From assembly GCA_026261815.1 (NCBI GenBank), contig JAMPIT010000230.1, positions 36,478,501 to 36,542,500 of the forward strand: a stretch of 64,000 nt of DNA. Direction: 5' to 3'. Shown here piece by piece: positions 28,401-40,093 of this stretch. The notes below the pieces were generated by a model. It was not told the DNA's origin. It was given only the letters and a program-made list of their open reading frames with translations, and did no database searches. The translations under genes were made by a program, and so were the position numbers. Numbering within the stretch: position 1 is the first letter of the stretch; every line of letters starts with the position of its first letter. The stretch comes from Monarcha castaneiventris obscurior. Its lineage: Eukaryota > Chordata > Aves > Passeriformes > Monarchidae.

Positions 28401-31400
28401 GCTTTGGTCTGCGAGAAACATTGCTGAGAGACCTAAAATATTTTATGGATTGTTATAAAAAAGTTTCCTTTATGGAACAGTGTCCTTTGGGACAGATGCC
28501 TTTTCCTTTTAATAATGTCTCTTACATCATGTGAGAACAGATTTGCATTTTCTTAGGCAGTTCTGGGATTGTGGATCTTAAGCAGCAGTTCTTTTTGATA
28601 ACACCACTCTTGCACATGTTAGCTTCTAGCTATAATATAATTATATTTAAGCCTATATTTATGCCTCTTTATAGGGAATTAAGGATCCAGACATAGAATT
28701 TTCTCAGCTACTTAGCAGTAAAAAATAAAAGCACACTTCATAAAACTAGCCAGCTAACATTCCATGTATTTGTTTGGTTTTGTTTTCTCGGCATGTTTTA
28801 ATCACCTACAATTGAAACAGAAAGTAAGAAATGTAAACTTGAAAATATGTGCACTGTATGATTTGTATCAGGGAAAGAAGTAGCATTGTTTGCAGCAATG
28901 CAGTTGGAAAAGCTTCTGCTGGTTCAAAGAAAAATATAGATCAGCTTGAATGATCAAGCTGTATTCATCTCCATTTAGGCTGTATTAGTGACAGTGCCGG
29001 CAGTAGAGATGCATGCTGTCATCCATGCACAGCTATGAAAAATGCCTCAAATCGTGGAAAATTGCTCCTAGTTTCAGTTAAACCAACAATACTTTTTAGA
29101 AGGTGAAAAATGTATTTTGAAATAAGTTTCTGCATCCTGTTAATATAATCTAATCTTAAAACTGTAAGCACTTCCACAGCATAGCAACATTCCAAGCCAT
29201 TCATTTGCAGAAAGCTGTGCCATATGCAGAAAGACACTAAATGAGTTTCAACTGCTTTAAATGTAGTACTGAAAACCTGGAAATTTTATTAATTTTTTGC
29301 TCTCAGAGGAGACTTGATTGTTTTAATGCCATCCTTGAAATGTTAGCTTTTCCTAGAAATTTTAGAAGTCCAGATGCCCTGTGAAAAAGGTGGTATCTGT
29401 TTCAGTAAGTTCTTGATTATTTTTTTTGTTGTTGTTTGAAAGATAAAACTTTTGACAAATCCTGAATTTGTTTCAAAAATTTTAAGATGGGGAAATATAT
29501 ATTAATTGGAAGCACTCTGAGAGCAAGCAAACATGATGAAATAGATGGGATCAGGAACAAAAATTTTTTCTTACCCGGTTTATTAAAATCCCTCTCTGGG
29601 TTCTGCAAATGCCATGAATGAAGAAATAAAACTACTTGCTAACCATGACAGATAGCAAAAATGTAAATTGTGTTATGTGTTGTGTGCGCTTCCCAGTGCT
29701 TTGGACCCAGCTTGTGGGTTACAGCTCAGCTGCTCCCCTGCTCTGGGCTTCTGGAGCAGAGATGGACCAAGAGTAGCAGTGTCTCTCTGAGGGTACAGCA
29801 CATACATCCACAGCTAATCTTCCTCTTATCCTGCCTGTTGCCTTGTCATAGACCAGGGGTTCATCTGAAGCTGTGAGATTAGTTTTTTTTTACTAATTAC
29901 TGTATTTTTTTCTGGCAACCATACTGGTGCTACAAAAGCACAGAGATTAGCCCAAATTAACTTTTTAAGTGTGCTCACCCTGCTGCTCCACTTATTTGTG
30001 AGCACAAGGGCTAATGTCCTGTGGAAACAGGAACTGGAAAGTACTCTCTTATTTTCCATGAACTGTCAAATAATGATGTATAATTGTTTGGCTTAAATCT
30101 TGCACTCCCTTCTTACCATCAGTGAAGACTTTCTCAAAAAAGAGCAGCAGTGTCTGACTCGTGAACTCTGGTGTGTTGTGACCAGCCACGTTTTGGGGCA
30201 CAGCTTTGCCATGCTGTGTACCTGGAAGGTTTCTGGTACCAAGTAGCGTTCCTCCTGCAGGCAGGCATCCCCTGGGTACAGTTTGGGTGCAACTGTCCTG
30301 TTTCAGAGGCCAGAGGAGTTGACTAAGGTAGATGTGGACTTTCCCATCATATGCCAGCAAGCCATGGTGCCCATGACTGTTCCGAGAGCATTTCCCAATA
30401 TAAATTCAGCCTTCATGCCTGTTGACCTTGCGTATCTTTTCAGGGTCTTTGGCCACTAACCAGTCCATAATAATTACAGGTTTTTCACTGTTATTACTAA
30501 TAAACTAAAATTGTTGAGTCTCACTCTTTTGGCAGTGTCTATGCCTTTCTCTGCCTTGGAATATACACTGTAAAAAGAAAAAACTTCAAATTTATGTGTG
30601 CATTGACATGTTGTTGTTGGAGTTGAATTGTGGTTTCTCACCAAGGTGGATGAAGGGTGCTTGTAGATGCATTTGTCACATTTCTATCCAGATTTCACCT
30701 GTCTGTAGCTGTTGTGGCTTATTAGCAAATGGCTGAGAGAGCTCGGGCTCACACCGGTTCAGTAGAGTGTGTGTGGTTTACAGCACCTTCAGCAGAATTA
30801 ACTAAATTATATGCACATGTAAAAGTGCTGTCTGTGCAAATCACACCGTGAGGTACTGACCAGAGATGCCAGAAGCAGGTGGGCTGCAGTTCAGGCTGGC
30901 ACGCTTCCCTGCTGAGAGGTTTGCATGCAGGGAATGTGGAGTTGTGTTTTTATTTTCCTGTCACTAGGTTCTAATGGGTTTTACTTTTTCAATTTTCTTC
31001 ACTAGAAAGAGGGAAAAACCTTTTATTTTGTTCTCATCTTGTCAATCTATTTCATACCTTTCCATTAGTTTAAGGACCACATGTGGCCTTTAATTATAGT
31101 TGTAGAATACAGGCTGCCCTGTACACGCCCTGCAAATTGTACAAATGTAGGAAAAAATGTGTCTTTCCACCATATTTAACACAAGATTTTATAATATGAT
31201 CTTTAAAAGTACAGTTTGCAGAGGTAATCCAGTAAAGGAAATAGAGATGTCAGAGCAAACATCTCAGAAATTAAATACTCTGAGATTTTCTGATAACAGT
31301 ACTAGCCTACTTTTTTTTTATACTGTGCTGTGTTTATGCAATTACAAATGTATAAAATTACAATGAACTAGCTTTCATTTTCTAACTCTGGAACTTTAAA

Positions 31401-33133
31401 ATAAAGTCTGGTTAAGGAGAAGTTGATAGAGAAGGATATATGATTGATTTGTTGAATTTCGATTTAGGATAGCTTGCTGCACCCCTTAAGAAAGTGCATT
31501 GTTTTTTCTGGAGGAAAAAAAGAGTAGAATAGTTTGCCAAGAGTATTTCTCTGTGAGTGTGATTTTGGTGCTGGTGAGATGGTTGAGGTCACTGCTGTGC
31601 TTGCTTTAGGCATCTTTTCAAATTGTAGTTTCCTTAGCAAGTACTTAAAGCCTTTCTGATTGGCACATCTTAGAGAAGTAAATCCAAAATTAAGGTGTTT
31701 CATAATGGTAGAAAATGGAATTAATCATTATCTAATTCTGTTTGCACTTATGTATTAAGTAGCTATTCAGATGCTCTTTGTTTGCTACAATTTTGGAATT
31801 TATTTTTAAAGATACACCTGTCTATATTTTCTGGTTATTTTAAACCATCACCCAGTTTGTAAATGGTCAGCTTCCTAATTTGAAGGAATACTTTGGCCTT
31901 GGAAAGTGGCCTTCCATTGCCATCTGCACTGACCTGATAATGGAAACAGAGGTTCTTTCTAATCCTGAATGAAGTGTTCCTTTGAGAAAATTTCCTAGAG
32001 GGGTATTTGCTTTTGATTCTTCTGGAAATGGATTGTAGTTGAATTTGCACCATGGATCCCAGAGCTGTTGAGATTTGTGGAGCTGGTCTTTGTCTGTTGC
32101 TGCAGCAGAAAAGACAACTGGATGTAATTTTCTGAGATTCAGTATTTCCAATGAAGTCAGCTTTAGAGACTCTTTATCCAATTTGTTTATTATATACATT
32201 CTTCTTTTTCTTCACCCTGTAAAACAAAACAAATGCCTTACTAAAAAAAAAATTCTTTCACTTTTGAGTAGTCATTCAAAAGAGCAGAAACTGACAAAGT
32301 TGAGATTACAGCTGTGTGCCTATCTTTCCCTCTTTGTGTCTAGATTTTGCTGTAGTCTTGAAATATGGATACCTTGTCTCCTGAGAATCATGTAAATTTT
32401 ATACATTGTCTCATTCTTCCTGTTTCGTATTATTCTTATTTTCTTAGAGGAACTCCCCATATACAGGTGACACCTCTAGATGTGACACCTGTGCATCTCA
32501 GTACTCCAGTTATGAAAACTTGTAGTGTTAAAGAAGTCATGCACCCAATTCTGTAATTGGTACTTTTGGTATATTGGTGTAAAACTGTTTAACTAGTGTG
32601 CTGCTGCAGCTGGTTTGCCAAATATTCAGAGTCCCTACTCATAAATTGTTCTTTCTTTTGATAATAAGCCGGAGCCCCCACAATTTCCACAGCTCAGTTC
32701 AGGAGACAGCTGAGAAGTAGAAAAACATTTTGTATATAAAGTCCCTTATGATTTCATGTGGCCATGCTTAAAATTTCTCATTTAATATATTTTAGTGGGA
32801 AAAGTCACTATGCAATAAAAACTGGATCATAATACTTATACTTTAGAGGGGAAAAGTATATTGTTTCTGGATCCCCTGTCTAGAATAATGGATACATAAA
32901 TTATAAGGTGAGACACAGTTGCAAGTAGTGCCAAAAATGTAGATTTGGTTGGCTGTAAATGCAGTCAGTGATTTCACTCCAGCTATTCAGAACTCAGTGC
33001 TGGAGGGGAGAGCCAGCAGCCCCCCGCCAGTGCACGTGAGCAGGGTCTGCCATTGCCTGGTGTCAGGGAAACTGATCAAATGCTTATGAAGCAAGTTTGT
33101 TCTCGTTTTAGAGTCTCTTTAAAAGCGACAATT

Positions 33134-33148
33134 TAATGGGGCCCATTA
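33134..33148. promoter_or_regulatory. Palindromic paired TAAT/ATTA homeodomain-type site
   Basis: TAATGGG-G-CCCATTA has 7-bp arms around a single central base, placing two homeodomain core sites in opposite orientation. An E-box CAGCTG follows a few bases downstream. The surrounding 33000-33450 is more GC-rich and repeat-free than its flanks. Enhancer function is inference; no conservation data were available. Confidence 0.35.
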
Positions 33149-35100
33149 CTGTCAGCTGTGGCCGGTTCCCTCTCCCTCCTCCCAGGCGCTTAACAGGGAA
33201 AGCAGAGATTTATAGCTGTGGTGTAACCACTCCAGTGGGCTACTGTTCACTCCTCCTGAGAGTGTCCTGGCTGGCTGCTCTCCAGATGAATCTTCCAAAC
33301 AGGGGAGAGGTCCTTGTCTCTGGAGTGCTTGCCTTGCTTGCAGCCCTGTGCACCTGTGATAAATATATATGCAAATTATTAGTTCCTCACTCCAGTGTGC
33401 ACTGTGATCCTTACATGCTTTCTGCTGGTCCAAAAGAGTGGCAGTGCTCCAGAATTGCCAATATTTAAGCAGAGCATGTAAGGGAGAGAGCGCTGCAACC
33501 CATAATTTTTTAAATGAATGAGAGCTACCATTTTTTACCTTTTTTGGTTTTTTGATCAGAGGATCAAGGCATTTCTCAGATGCTGCTGCAAATGGTCTTG
33601 CCCAGTCTCCATTTGTTGATGGTAATGCACAGACTGTTACATGTAGAGAAACAAAAGTGAAAACTACTTTTTTTTTTTTTTTTTAAGGAAAGAAAAGGGA
33701 GTGTTGGATGAACAGGAGAGATGCAAGCACAGCATCCCAGAACCAAACGGACGAACTAACTAAAAAGACCTTTCATCTTACCCTAAGTCCATGTGATTTT
33801 TGTAAACTGAAAGAATGATTGTCTTGTGATTATATGAGCTCTGTGCTTGAATCTGGCCATTGATTGAAGTCTGGCAGGGGAGGGAGAAACAGGAAAACAT
33901 CTTGCTAAGATTTTCCTGTGTTAGATTAATCAGCTCCAGTTCATTCACTCATCTCTGAAAGGTCATGTTTTCTCCGTCGTCAAAGTTGCCCAGTCCGAGA
34001 CTCTCCCTTGCTTCCCTAGAGCTTGGCTGAATGATCACTGGGCAAGGTGGATGCAGCACTGCATTTGTCCTGAAAACTGTGATGCTTTTTCAGCATCTCT
34101 GTGTGATTTGTGTTGAGGTTTGCAACAAGATGCATCTCTCTGATTAGTGTTACCCTAAAAGTCTTTATTGCTTGGAGGAACTAGTCAGTTGATTCCTCTG
34201 GCTCTGTTTCTGCAGTTACTAATCCCTTGTACTGGCACAAGACTGCATTTCATCCACCTTTCTCAGCCTCCTTTCTCATGTTGTCCAGACTGTTTTGACC
34301 GTGGGTGCTTTGACTGTGTACAGAAACTGGGCAGGGGGATATGGCCACCATCTCACTCTTAAAAATGGTGGGTTTTTCAAGCTGGGCCAGCTCCAACTCA
34401 TCCCTCTGCTGTCGCCTTCGGTAATGAGTTTCAGCTGCAGTGTGGAAAGGTAATTTTCCTTGACTGCTGCCAGTACTAGAGAGCCAGACTTGCATATTTC
34501 TGGGTGTTTACTTGAACTCTGTTTTCTAGTCTCCAGGCATCCGAGTTTCACTAAACTCTAGGCTTTAGAGGATTTTAGTGGATAGTTCTATATTAGTTGA
34601 GTTTCTTTGTTGCCGAACACAGGGGAATGAGAGTGCAGCATAAAGTAGTAAGTACAAGACATTACTTGCCAGATTTCAAGAGATCTGGTACAACATATTT
34701 GTTTAGATGTCAACTGTCAAAACTAAGAGCAAAAAAAAATTATGGGGAGATAACGAATGTGTGTTGATGAGTCATTCAGATAGATGCCTGAAAACTGTAC
34801 CAGGAAGCATAATGGTCAAGACATCTGGTTTATTTTGGCATGTTTATGTCCATGTTATTTCTTCTGAGTATTTTTAGGTTTCTTTCTGCATTGTTTTCAT
34901 ATGTCACTTCATACCTCCTCAGAAACTTCTTTGCTGCAGATCGGGCACGTTTTAAAACTCCTCCCAGGTCAAAGAGAATAGAAGCATGCTGGGTGTTGAA
35001 GGCAAGCGGGGGCTGTGCTGTGGCATGGCCAAAGCCAGCTCTTTGCCAGCACCCACAGGCACCCACCCAGGCAGCCAGGCTCAGGCTGGGCTGCTGCATT
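33149..35100. other. Intronic sequence, no gene seen
   Basis: Contains T17 at 33668-33684 and an AAAGGTCA half-site near 33958. No exon or transposon recognised. Confidence 0.6.
33668..33684. repeat. Poly-T tract (17)
   Basis: Uninterrupted homopolymer. Confidence 0.9.
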
Positions 35101-35310
35101 GGCTCCAGGTCAGCTGAGGCGAGAGCAGGGAACAGCTGGCTGTGCATGCAAACCGTGTGGATCTCTCTGCTAGCGCGAGGGGAATTGTGCCTCAGCCAGC
35201 TTGCAGGCATATATAAATATTTGTGGCATAGTTTGCATTATTGTTTCGGCTGAGCTGTAAACATTCGGTTGCTGATAGCGGGAAAGAAACTAGCGCCGCT
35301 ATAAATTTCA
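35101..35310 (+). promoter_or_regulatory. Candidate intragenic promoter or enhancer: TATA box in a CpG-containing segment
   Basis: By hand count GC is about 50% with 9 CpGs in 210 bp (observed/expected about 0.7) inside an intron that is otherwise CpG-poor. TATATAAAT at 35210-35218 is a near-perfect TATA box, with CpG-containing sequence on both sides. An AGGTCA half-site followed by CAGCTG lies near 35107. A transcript starting about 30 bp downstream would join only the finger-2 exon onward and could initiate at the Met codon at 43648. Human RARB is reported, as I recall, to have a short isoform (beta5) from a distinct promoter P3 that lacks the A/B region and part of the DNA-binding domain. 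This could be the equivalent, but that is inference. It may equally be an enhancer. Confidence 0.35.
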
Positions 35311-36666
35311 GATGGTGCAGAAATGCAGGGGTTTCTGTATTGGCTGACAATTAAATAAAGTCCCTGTGCCTCTTCTGATAAATAACTCTGCTGCCAAATA
35401 TGTGCGGGAACTCTGCAAGCCTTTGTGGGGAAGGCTGGGAGGGGAAAAGGAGGAGGACACAAAGCCTGCCTGTGCGGGGAATTTCCTTGGAGCATGCACA
35501 CCCCTTCTTTCTCCCATGTAGGTTTGTGTTTGAGCTTGCCCTTTCCTCTTCACATGTTTCCATCTCTGCCAAGCAGCTAAATGGAGAGGTTAATTTGAGA
35601 GACTCCTACAAGTAATTGCAGCATGGTAATTGCATAGCTAACATGAGTCTTTTCCTTGTCCTGCCTGCTGCAGGAATCTGCATGTCACTGCATGGGCATA
35701 GCTTGGTGGAGATTTTTTGTTTGTTTTTACTAGGAGGTCCACTACTTTGTTAGAGTAGCTGTTGTTTAGTGTTTTTCCATTGTAGCTCTGTGCAAAAAAA
35801 AAACCGCATGTGTGTCCTAGTAAAATTGTGACCATGGAAGATGGTCCCCTGCTCCAGCCATCCAAAAACCCAGTGGATAAAAACAAAGACACAAATTATG
35901 AGCGTAAACCAGAATCAGTCATAGAATTGGGGGATAACAATTTGAAAAGTCTTCTGTGATACAGTGCTTCCATGCAGGAGGGCAGCTACATAAATGGTTT
36001 GGAAAAGTGTCATTCTTTACGAAGAAATACTGCGCTTAATTAATTCTTGCTCCTGGGAGGTCAACCTGGGGCACTTATTATTGTCTTAATTGGTGGTATA
36101 AATCCTGAGGCACTGGAGGGGAAGAGAGGAAAAAAACGATGAGCAGTTAGCAACATACAGCCTTTTGGATAAGTGCTAGCCAGTTGTACAACCATCCTAG
36201 TGACATTTTATGGTTTTATTGGGTTATGGGTCTGATCCTTCACAAATTAGGTTAAAGGGAATTGATTTGCATAAACAAAAATATAAAACAACAGCAAAAT
36301 GCAATAATTCATTCCTGAGTTCTCCATTAAACTGTGTGAAATAACTCAGAAAAGCACTTCTTTGATCTCCTGTTATTTGTATTAAATTATATTCATTACT
36401 CTTCCCATCTGGAGTTTCATAGCAGGCCAAAAATCATCCTACAGACATGACTGAAAGGAAGTTAACTGTAACTTTTTAATTATATACATTCCATCTCCTT
36501 TTTTTTTCTTAATTTGAAAAAAGCAGATGGAAGCGCATACCAGCGCCTTCTTCTCCGTTTAAATCACTGAAGTGGAGAAGCAGAAAATCTCAGCCGTTCT
36601 TTCCCCTCACATATTGTTTCAAGGTGATGACTGTTCTGTCTGGAGACTTTGACATGTTTGCTAAAA
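35311..36666. other. Intronic sequence, no gene seen
   Basis: Bases 35311-35620 continue the moderately GC-rich stretch. AGGTCAACCT, a half-site with an inverted partial copy, lies near 36059. A short A-run lies near 35793. No exon recognised. Confidence 0.55.
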
Positions 36667-36680
36667 AGGTCAGGAGTTCA
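36667..36680 (+). promoter_or_regulatory. Perfect DR2 nuclear-receptor element (retinoid-type half-sites)
   Basis: AGGTCA-GG-AGTTCA fits the RAR/RXR half-site consensus RGKTCA twice in direct orientation with a 2-bp spacer. DR2 and DR5 are the classical spacings bound by RAR-RXR. It lies within the RARB gene, about 1.4 kb downstream of the TATA-containing segment at 35101-35310. The known RARB P2 promoter is autoregulated through a DR5 element, so an intragenic site is plausible. One perfect match in 64 kb can also occur by chance. In mammals a similar DR2 comes with Alu repeats, but no such repeat is visible around this one. Confidence 0.45.
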
Positions 36681-39600
36681 GTGAAAATCGAAATTGTGGA
36701 AAAATACGTGCGTAGTCCTAGGGATGCCGTGGTACCCTTGCTGGAAGAATCCGGTTGTTGCAGATTTGCAGCTGATGGAACACATTTCCCCTGTTTTGTT
36801 GGTAGCTGCCTCTCTGCCAGCTGGCCAGCAGAAGTGTTTCAAACTCCCCAGAAAAAAAAAAAAAAGTAGTCAATGTTTTGATGGTTTGTGGCATGTTTTT
36901 AACATTAAACCAAGGTTCGTGGAATCAGAAGATGTTTTGTCATGGGGCACAATAAAAAATGGCATTTCTTTCCAGCCTCACCAGTGGCTGATGGCTCATT
37001 GGCATTAGTAGCCCCATGAACAATTTTCTTCAAGCTCTATCATCAGTTTTTTTTTTTTTCCCTGTGAAGCCAATAAGACCTTTTTCACCTTAGAAGCTAT
37101 AAGGATTTCTCTGACATGGCCTACGCTGTCTTTGCTGGCAACTTTGTTGTAGTTGAAATGAGTATCCCCCCTGTGGTAGCTCAGAGTGGAGTGACATGTT
37201 CCTCATGTGCTCGTCCATGTCCTTTGGGCCCTTTTCTCTTTTCAAGAAGTGAGAACATCCTGAGATATTTCAAACTTTTCCATTTGTGCAACAACAATGA
37301 AAAGATAATAGACATTTTTTCCCCAGAGTGGGTTGCTCTTAGATCCACAGGTCTGTATTTCCGTATGCAAGATGTGGGATGGCAGCTGCTTATTTTTATT
37401 GTGTTTTGAGTTCTGTCAATTAAAAAGAATGAAAATCACTGCCACACTGCTTTCAAGAGCAAATTTAGGTTTCTTTGGCTGTGGAATCTTAGGGCTGCTC
37501 TTCATCTACAGAATAAATGGCTAGACAAGCAGAACTGTGGATGGCAAGCTGGAAATACCAGCAATGACAAAAGAAGCCAGAGTCCTTCCCAGGGCGGGCT
37601 GGTGCTGAGCTCCTCCACCACTGGCTGGCTGGCATCTCTAGGTGCTCTCTACCAGCTACTGGCATTTAACAGCATTTTTTCATTTGTTTTTGCAAAGTTC
37701 TGCCTGTCCTGCCCTGACGTACAAGATCAGCACAATTTCCCTGCTTTCTGGCAGCAAGCCTTCCTTTACTTATTGTTGTAGCTACTTCCATTTTGTGCCA
37801 GCGGTGGTTTCCAGCCACAGTGTCAGACAATTAATTTGTTTATTCTGCTAGCCGTGACTTCCAAAGTGTGATAGACAGTGCAGACATCCTGGAAAAGTGC
37901 TGTGCAACTGGGAATAAGCTCATTTGAGCTTCCTTTTAGATAGCTGCTTTGGTAGCTTTCATTACTTGTGGGGTCTCCTGTTCTGGCTGCAGCCATTTTG
38001 CAGTGTGTTTTGTCTATATGGTATCACTGAACAACGTATGCTGGGTTGTAAGTCTTTTGTAAGCTTTTCTATGCAACTCCAGTTGTGGGTTTGCATGTTA
38101 CAAGGCCTCCCAGAGCAAATATTGCTGGTTAACAACTAAAAATTGTGTCTTTGCCCTAGCTGGATTGCTGATCCTACCAGGATTTGGTGAGGAAGGGATT
38201 TTATGTTCCATGACTGCTGCCACTAGTTAATCAAAATACTGCAAACTACATTTAGTTCATGAAGGTACCTGGGCAATTCCCTGGTCACAGAACAAAGCAG
38301 TTTTGTGCAGATGCCGTCACTGAGAGGTACCTTAAATGTCTATTGATGTTCTAGAAAGAGCAGGAATGGGGCTTTGCCTTCTCTAAATACATTTTACAGG
38401 GTTAGCAAGGATAGAGGGTAACTTAAACGGTTAAGATAGAGACATTGAAAAGAGGCCATGCATCACAAACATTTCTTTTCTAAAAAGCTCACATATTTGC
38501 CCAGCTCTATTTCAGAATAAAGCTAAGGGCAGAGGTTTCAGGTGTGTGGTGGGCTGGATTTTCTTTTCAGTTATTACTGGTATTTATCTTTCCTCTGAGA
38601 GTTCAGTCTGAGTTTATAAATGACCGATAAACTGTCCCATAGAAAAGTCCTTCCTCCTCCTTTGTTTCTTTTACGATAAAGTAGCAATATGCTTCACTCA
38701 GAAGCTTATTTTGCAAATTTACCAAAGAATGGCCTCTAAATCTGCAGGAGTCATAGCTGGCTGCCTGTATTTGGGGGTAATCAAAGCTGAACCAGATGAA
38801 CCGAGCAGGCTGTTCAAACAGATTGAGCTTGCAATAGCCCTTCTCTGCTGATTACCCTGTCCCTGGCTTGCAGTGCAAGTTTTCAGCTTGTAAGCCCACT
38901 ATGCCTGCAAATAAGACTTGGCATGCCCTGTGCTGGCAAAATATTTTTAAGACATTGTTGAGATCAAATGATCCATCTCTTCATGCATGTGCATAACTTG
39001 AGCTCTAAATCATCTGCCTTGCCAAAATCAACTGGACAGTGAAGGTGAGGGAGTTGTACAAATTCCCTATCAAATATGTAAGAGTAGCAGTTCACGCTAA
39101 CAAATCCATAAGGCTTCGTAAGTTTAAACACTTAACCTTATCTTGAGGGCTCATCCTTAATGCAGTCCTTTGTATTCAGATAGCCAGTGGCATAATGGCA
39201 TTCAAAATATTACTGAAATAGTTAATGTTCTCTGTGGGCACTCTGTTCGGTACTGAGCTCTCAAAGTTTCACTCATTCACAGGCAGCTGCTACAACAGTA
39301 AGTGGTGAATGGGATGAGGTGGTTTCTTCGGCATTGCGTTGAGGTTGGATTGACTAAATAGATTATTTACTTCTATGCAATAGACCTAGGAAGCCAGGTT
39401 TGTTTGCTGCTTGATACGTATGGTTTCACATATCACTCTCTGCTTTCAGTGTGGCAGATAAGATATCAACACAATTAAAACTGAAAAATAATCTGTCTGC
39501 TCTGCCACTGGTGGATGCTCAGGGAACACACGCTGATACAATAGATTTCTGAATAATTTATACTCAGCATTTTTTCCTTGCACTCGGTAAATGAGGATGC

Positions 39601-40058
39601 CTAATGTGGCATGGTCAGAGTGATACTCTATCTGTCATCCATTAAGATAACAAGATTGGTGGGCCTGGGAGGAGCGTGGCATGATACACAGAAAAGATGA
39701 GATTAAAAATTGAAATGTTTGTCCAAAATGTTCTGTGTAAAGGATGCTGACAAAAGCACCTCAGAAAAACAGAATTAATTCAAAAGTGTGATTTCCACAA
39801 AGCTTTGTCTTCTCTAAAATAAAAACACAAGATCCATGTGCCTTTCAAGGGTTGAGGATAAAAGGAATATCGGAGTAAATCGCTGTTCCTGATCTACCTT
39901 CAGTAGCTTCCTCCACTTTAAATTCAAGTACTTTGTAGGTGCTATCAAAAACAATTATGTATGACAGTAATGCTTTATGTCTCACAGAATTGGATTTTTT
40001 TAATATTCATAAGGCATTTTAAATTACAAAGAAAGAATAATTTGTGATTGTTTTTGGC
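36681..40058. other. Intronic sequence, no gene seen
   Basis: A13 lies near 36852 and T13 at 37047-37059. Bases 38260-39700 are repeat-poor, with many homeodomain-like TAAT and TGATTGA-type words. No exon was seen. Confidence 0.55.
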
Positions 40059-40093
40059 ACTGGAGTGTCTCATCTCCAGTGAGACACTCCAGT
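40059..40093. repeat. Perfect inverted repeat, 14-bp arms, 7-nt loop
   Basis: ACTGGAGTGTCTCA (40059-40072) and TGAGACACTCCAGT (40080-40093) are exact reverse complements around TCTCCAG. The loop itself contains CTCCAG, which can pair with CTGGAG of the left arm, so two alternative folds exist. As RNA this would be a stable stem. It is too short for a typical pre-miRNA. Confidence 0.95.

Larger units (their letters stand above)
26691..33133. other. Intronic sequence, no gene seen
   Basis: T17 lies at 26955-26971, a (GA)n-rich run at 28286-28311, and a CR1-like tail at 28362-28400. A short hairpin, CAGCTTGA/TCAAGCTG, lies at 28942-28961. An inverted E-box pair, ACAGGTG ... CACCTGT, lies at 32463-32492 and contains the direct repeat GTGACACCT. 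No coding exon was recognised; the open frames here lack domain signatures. Confidence 0.6.
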
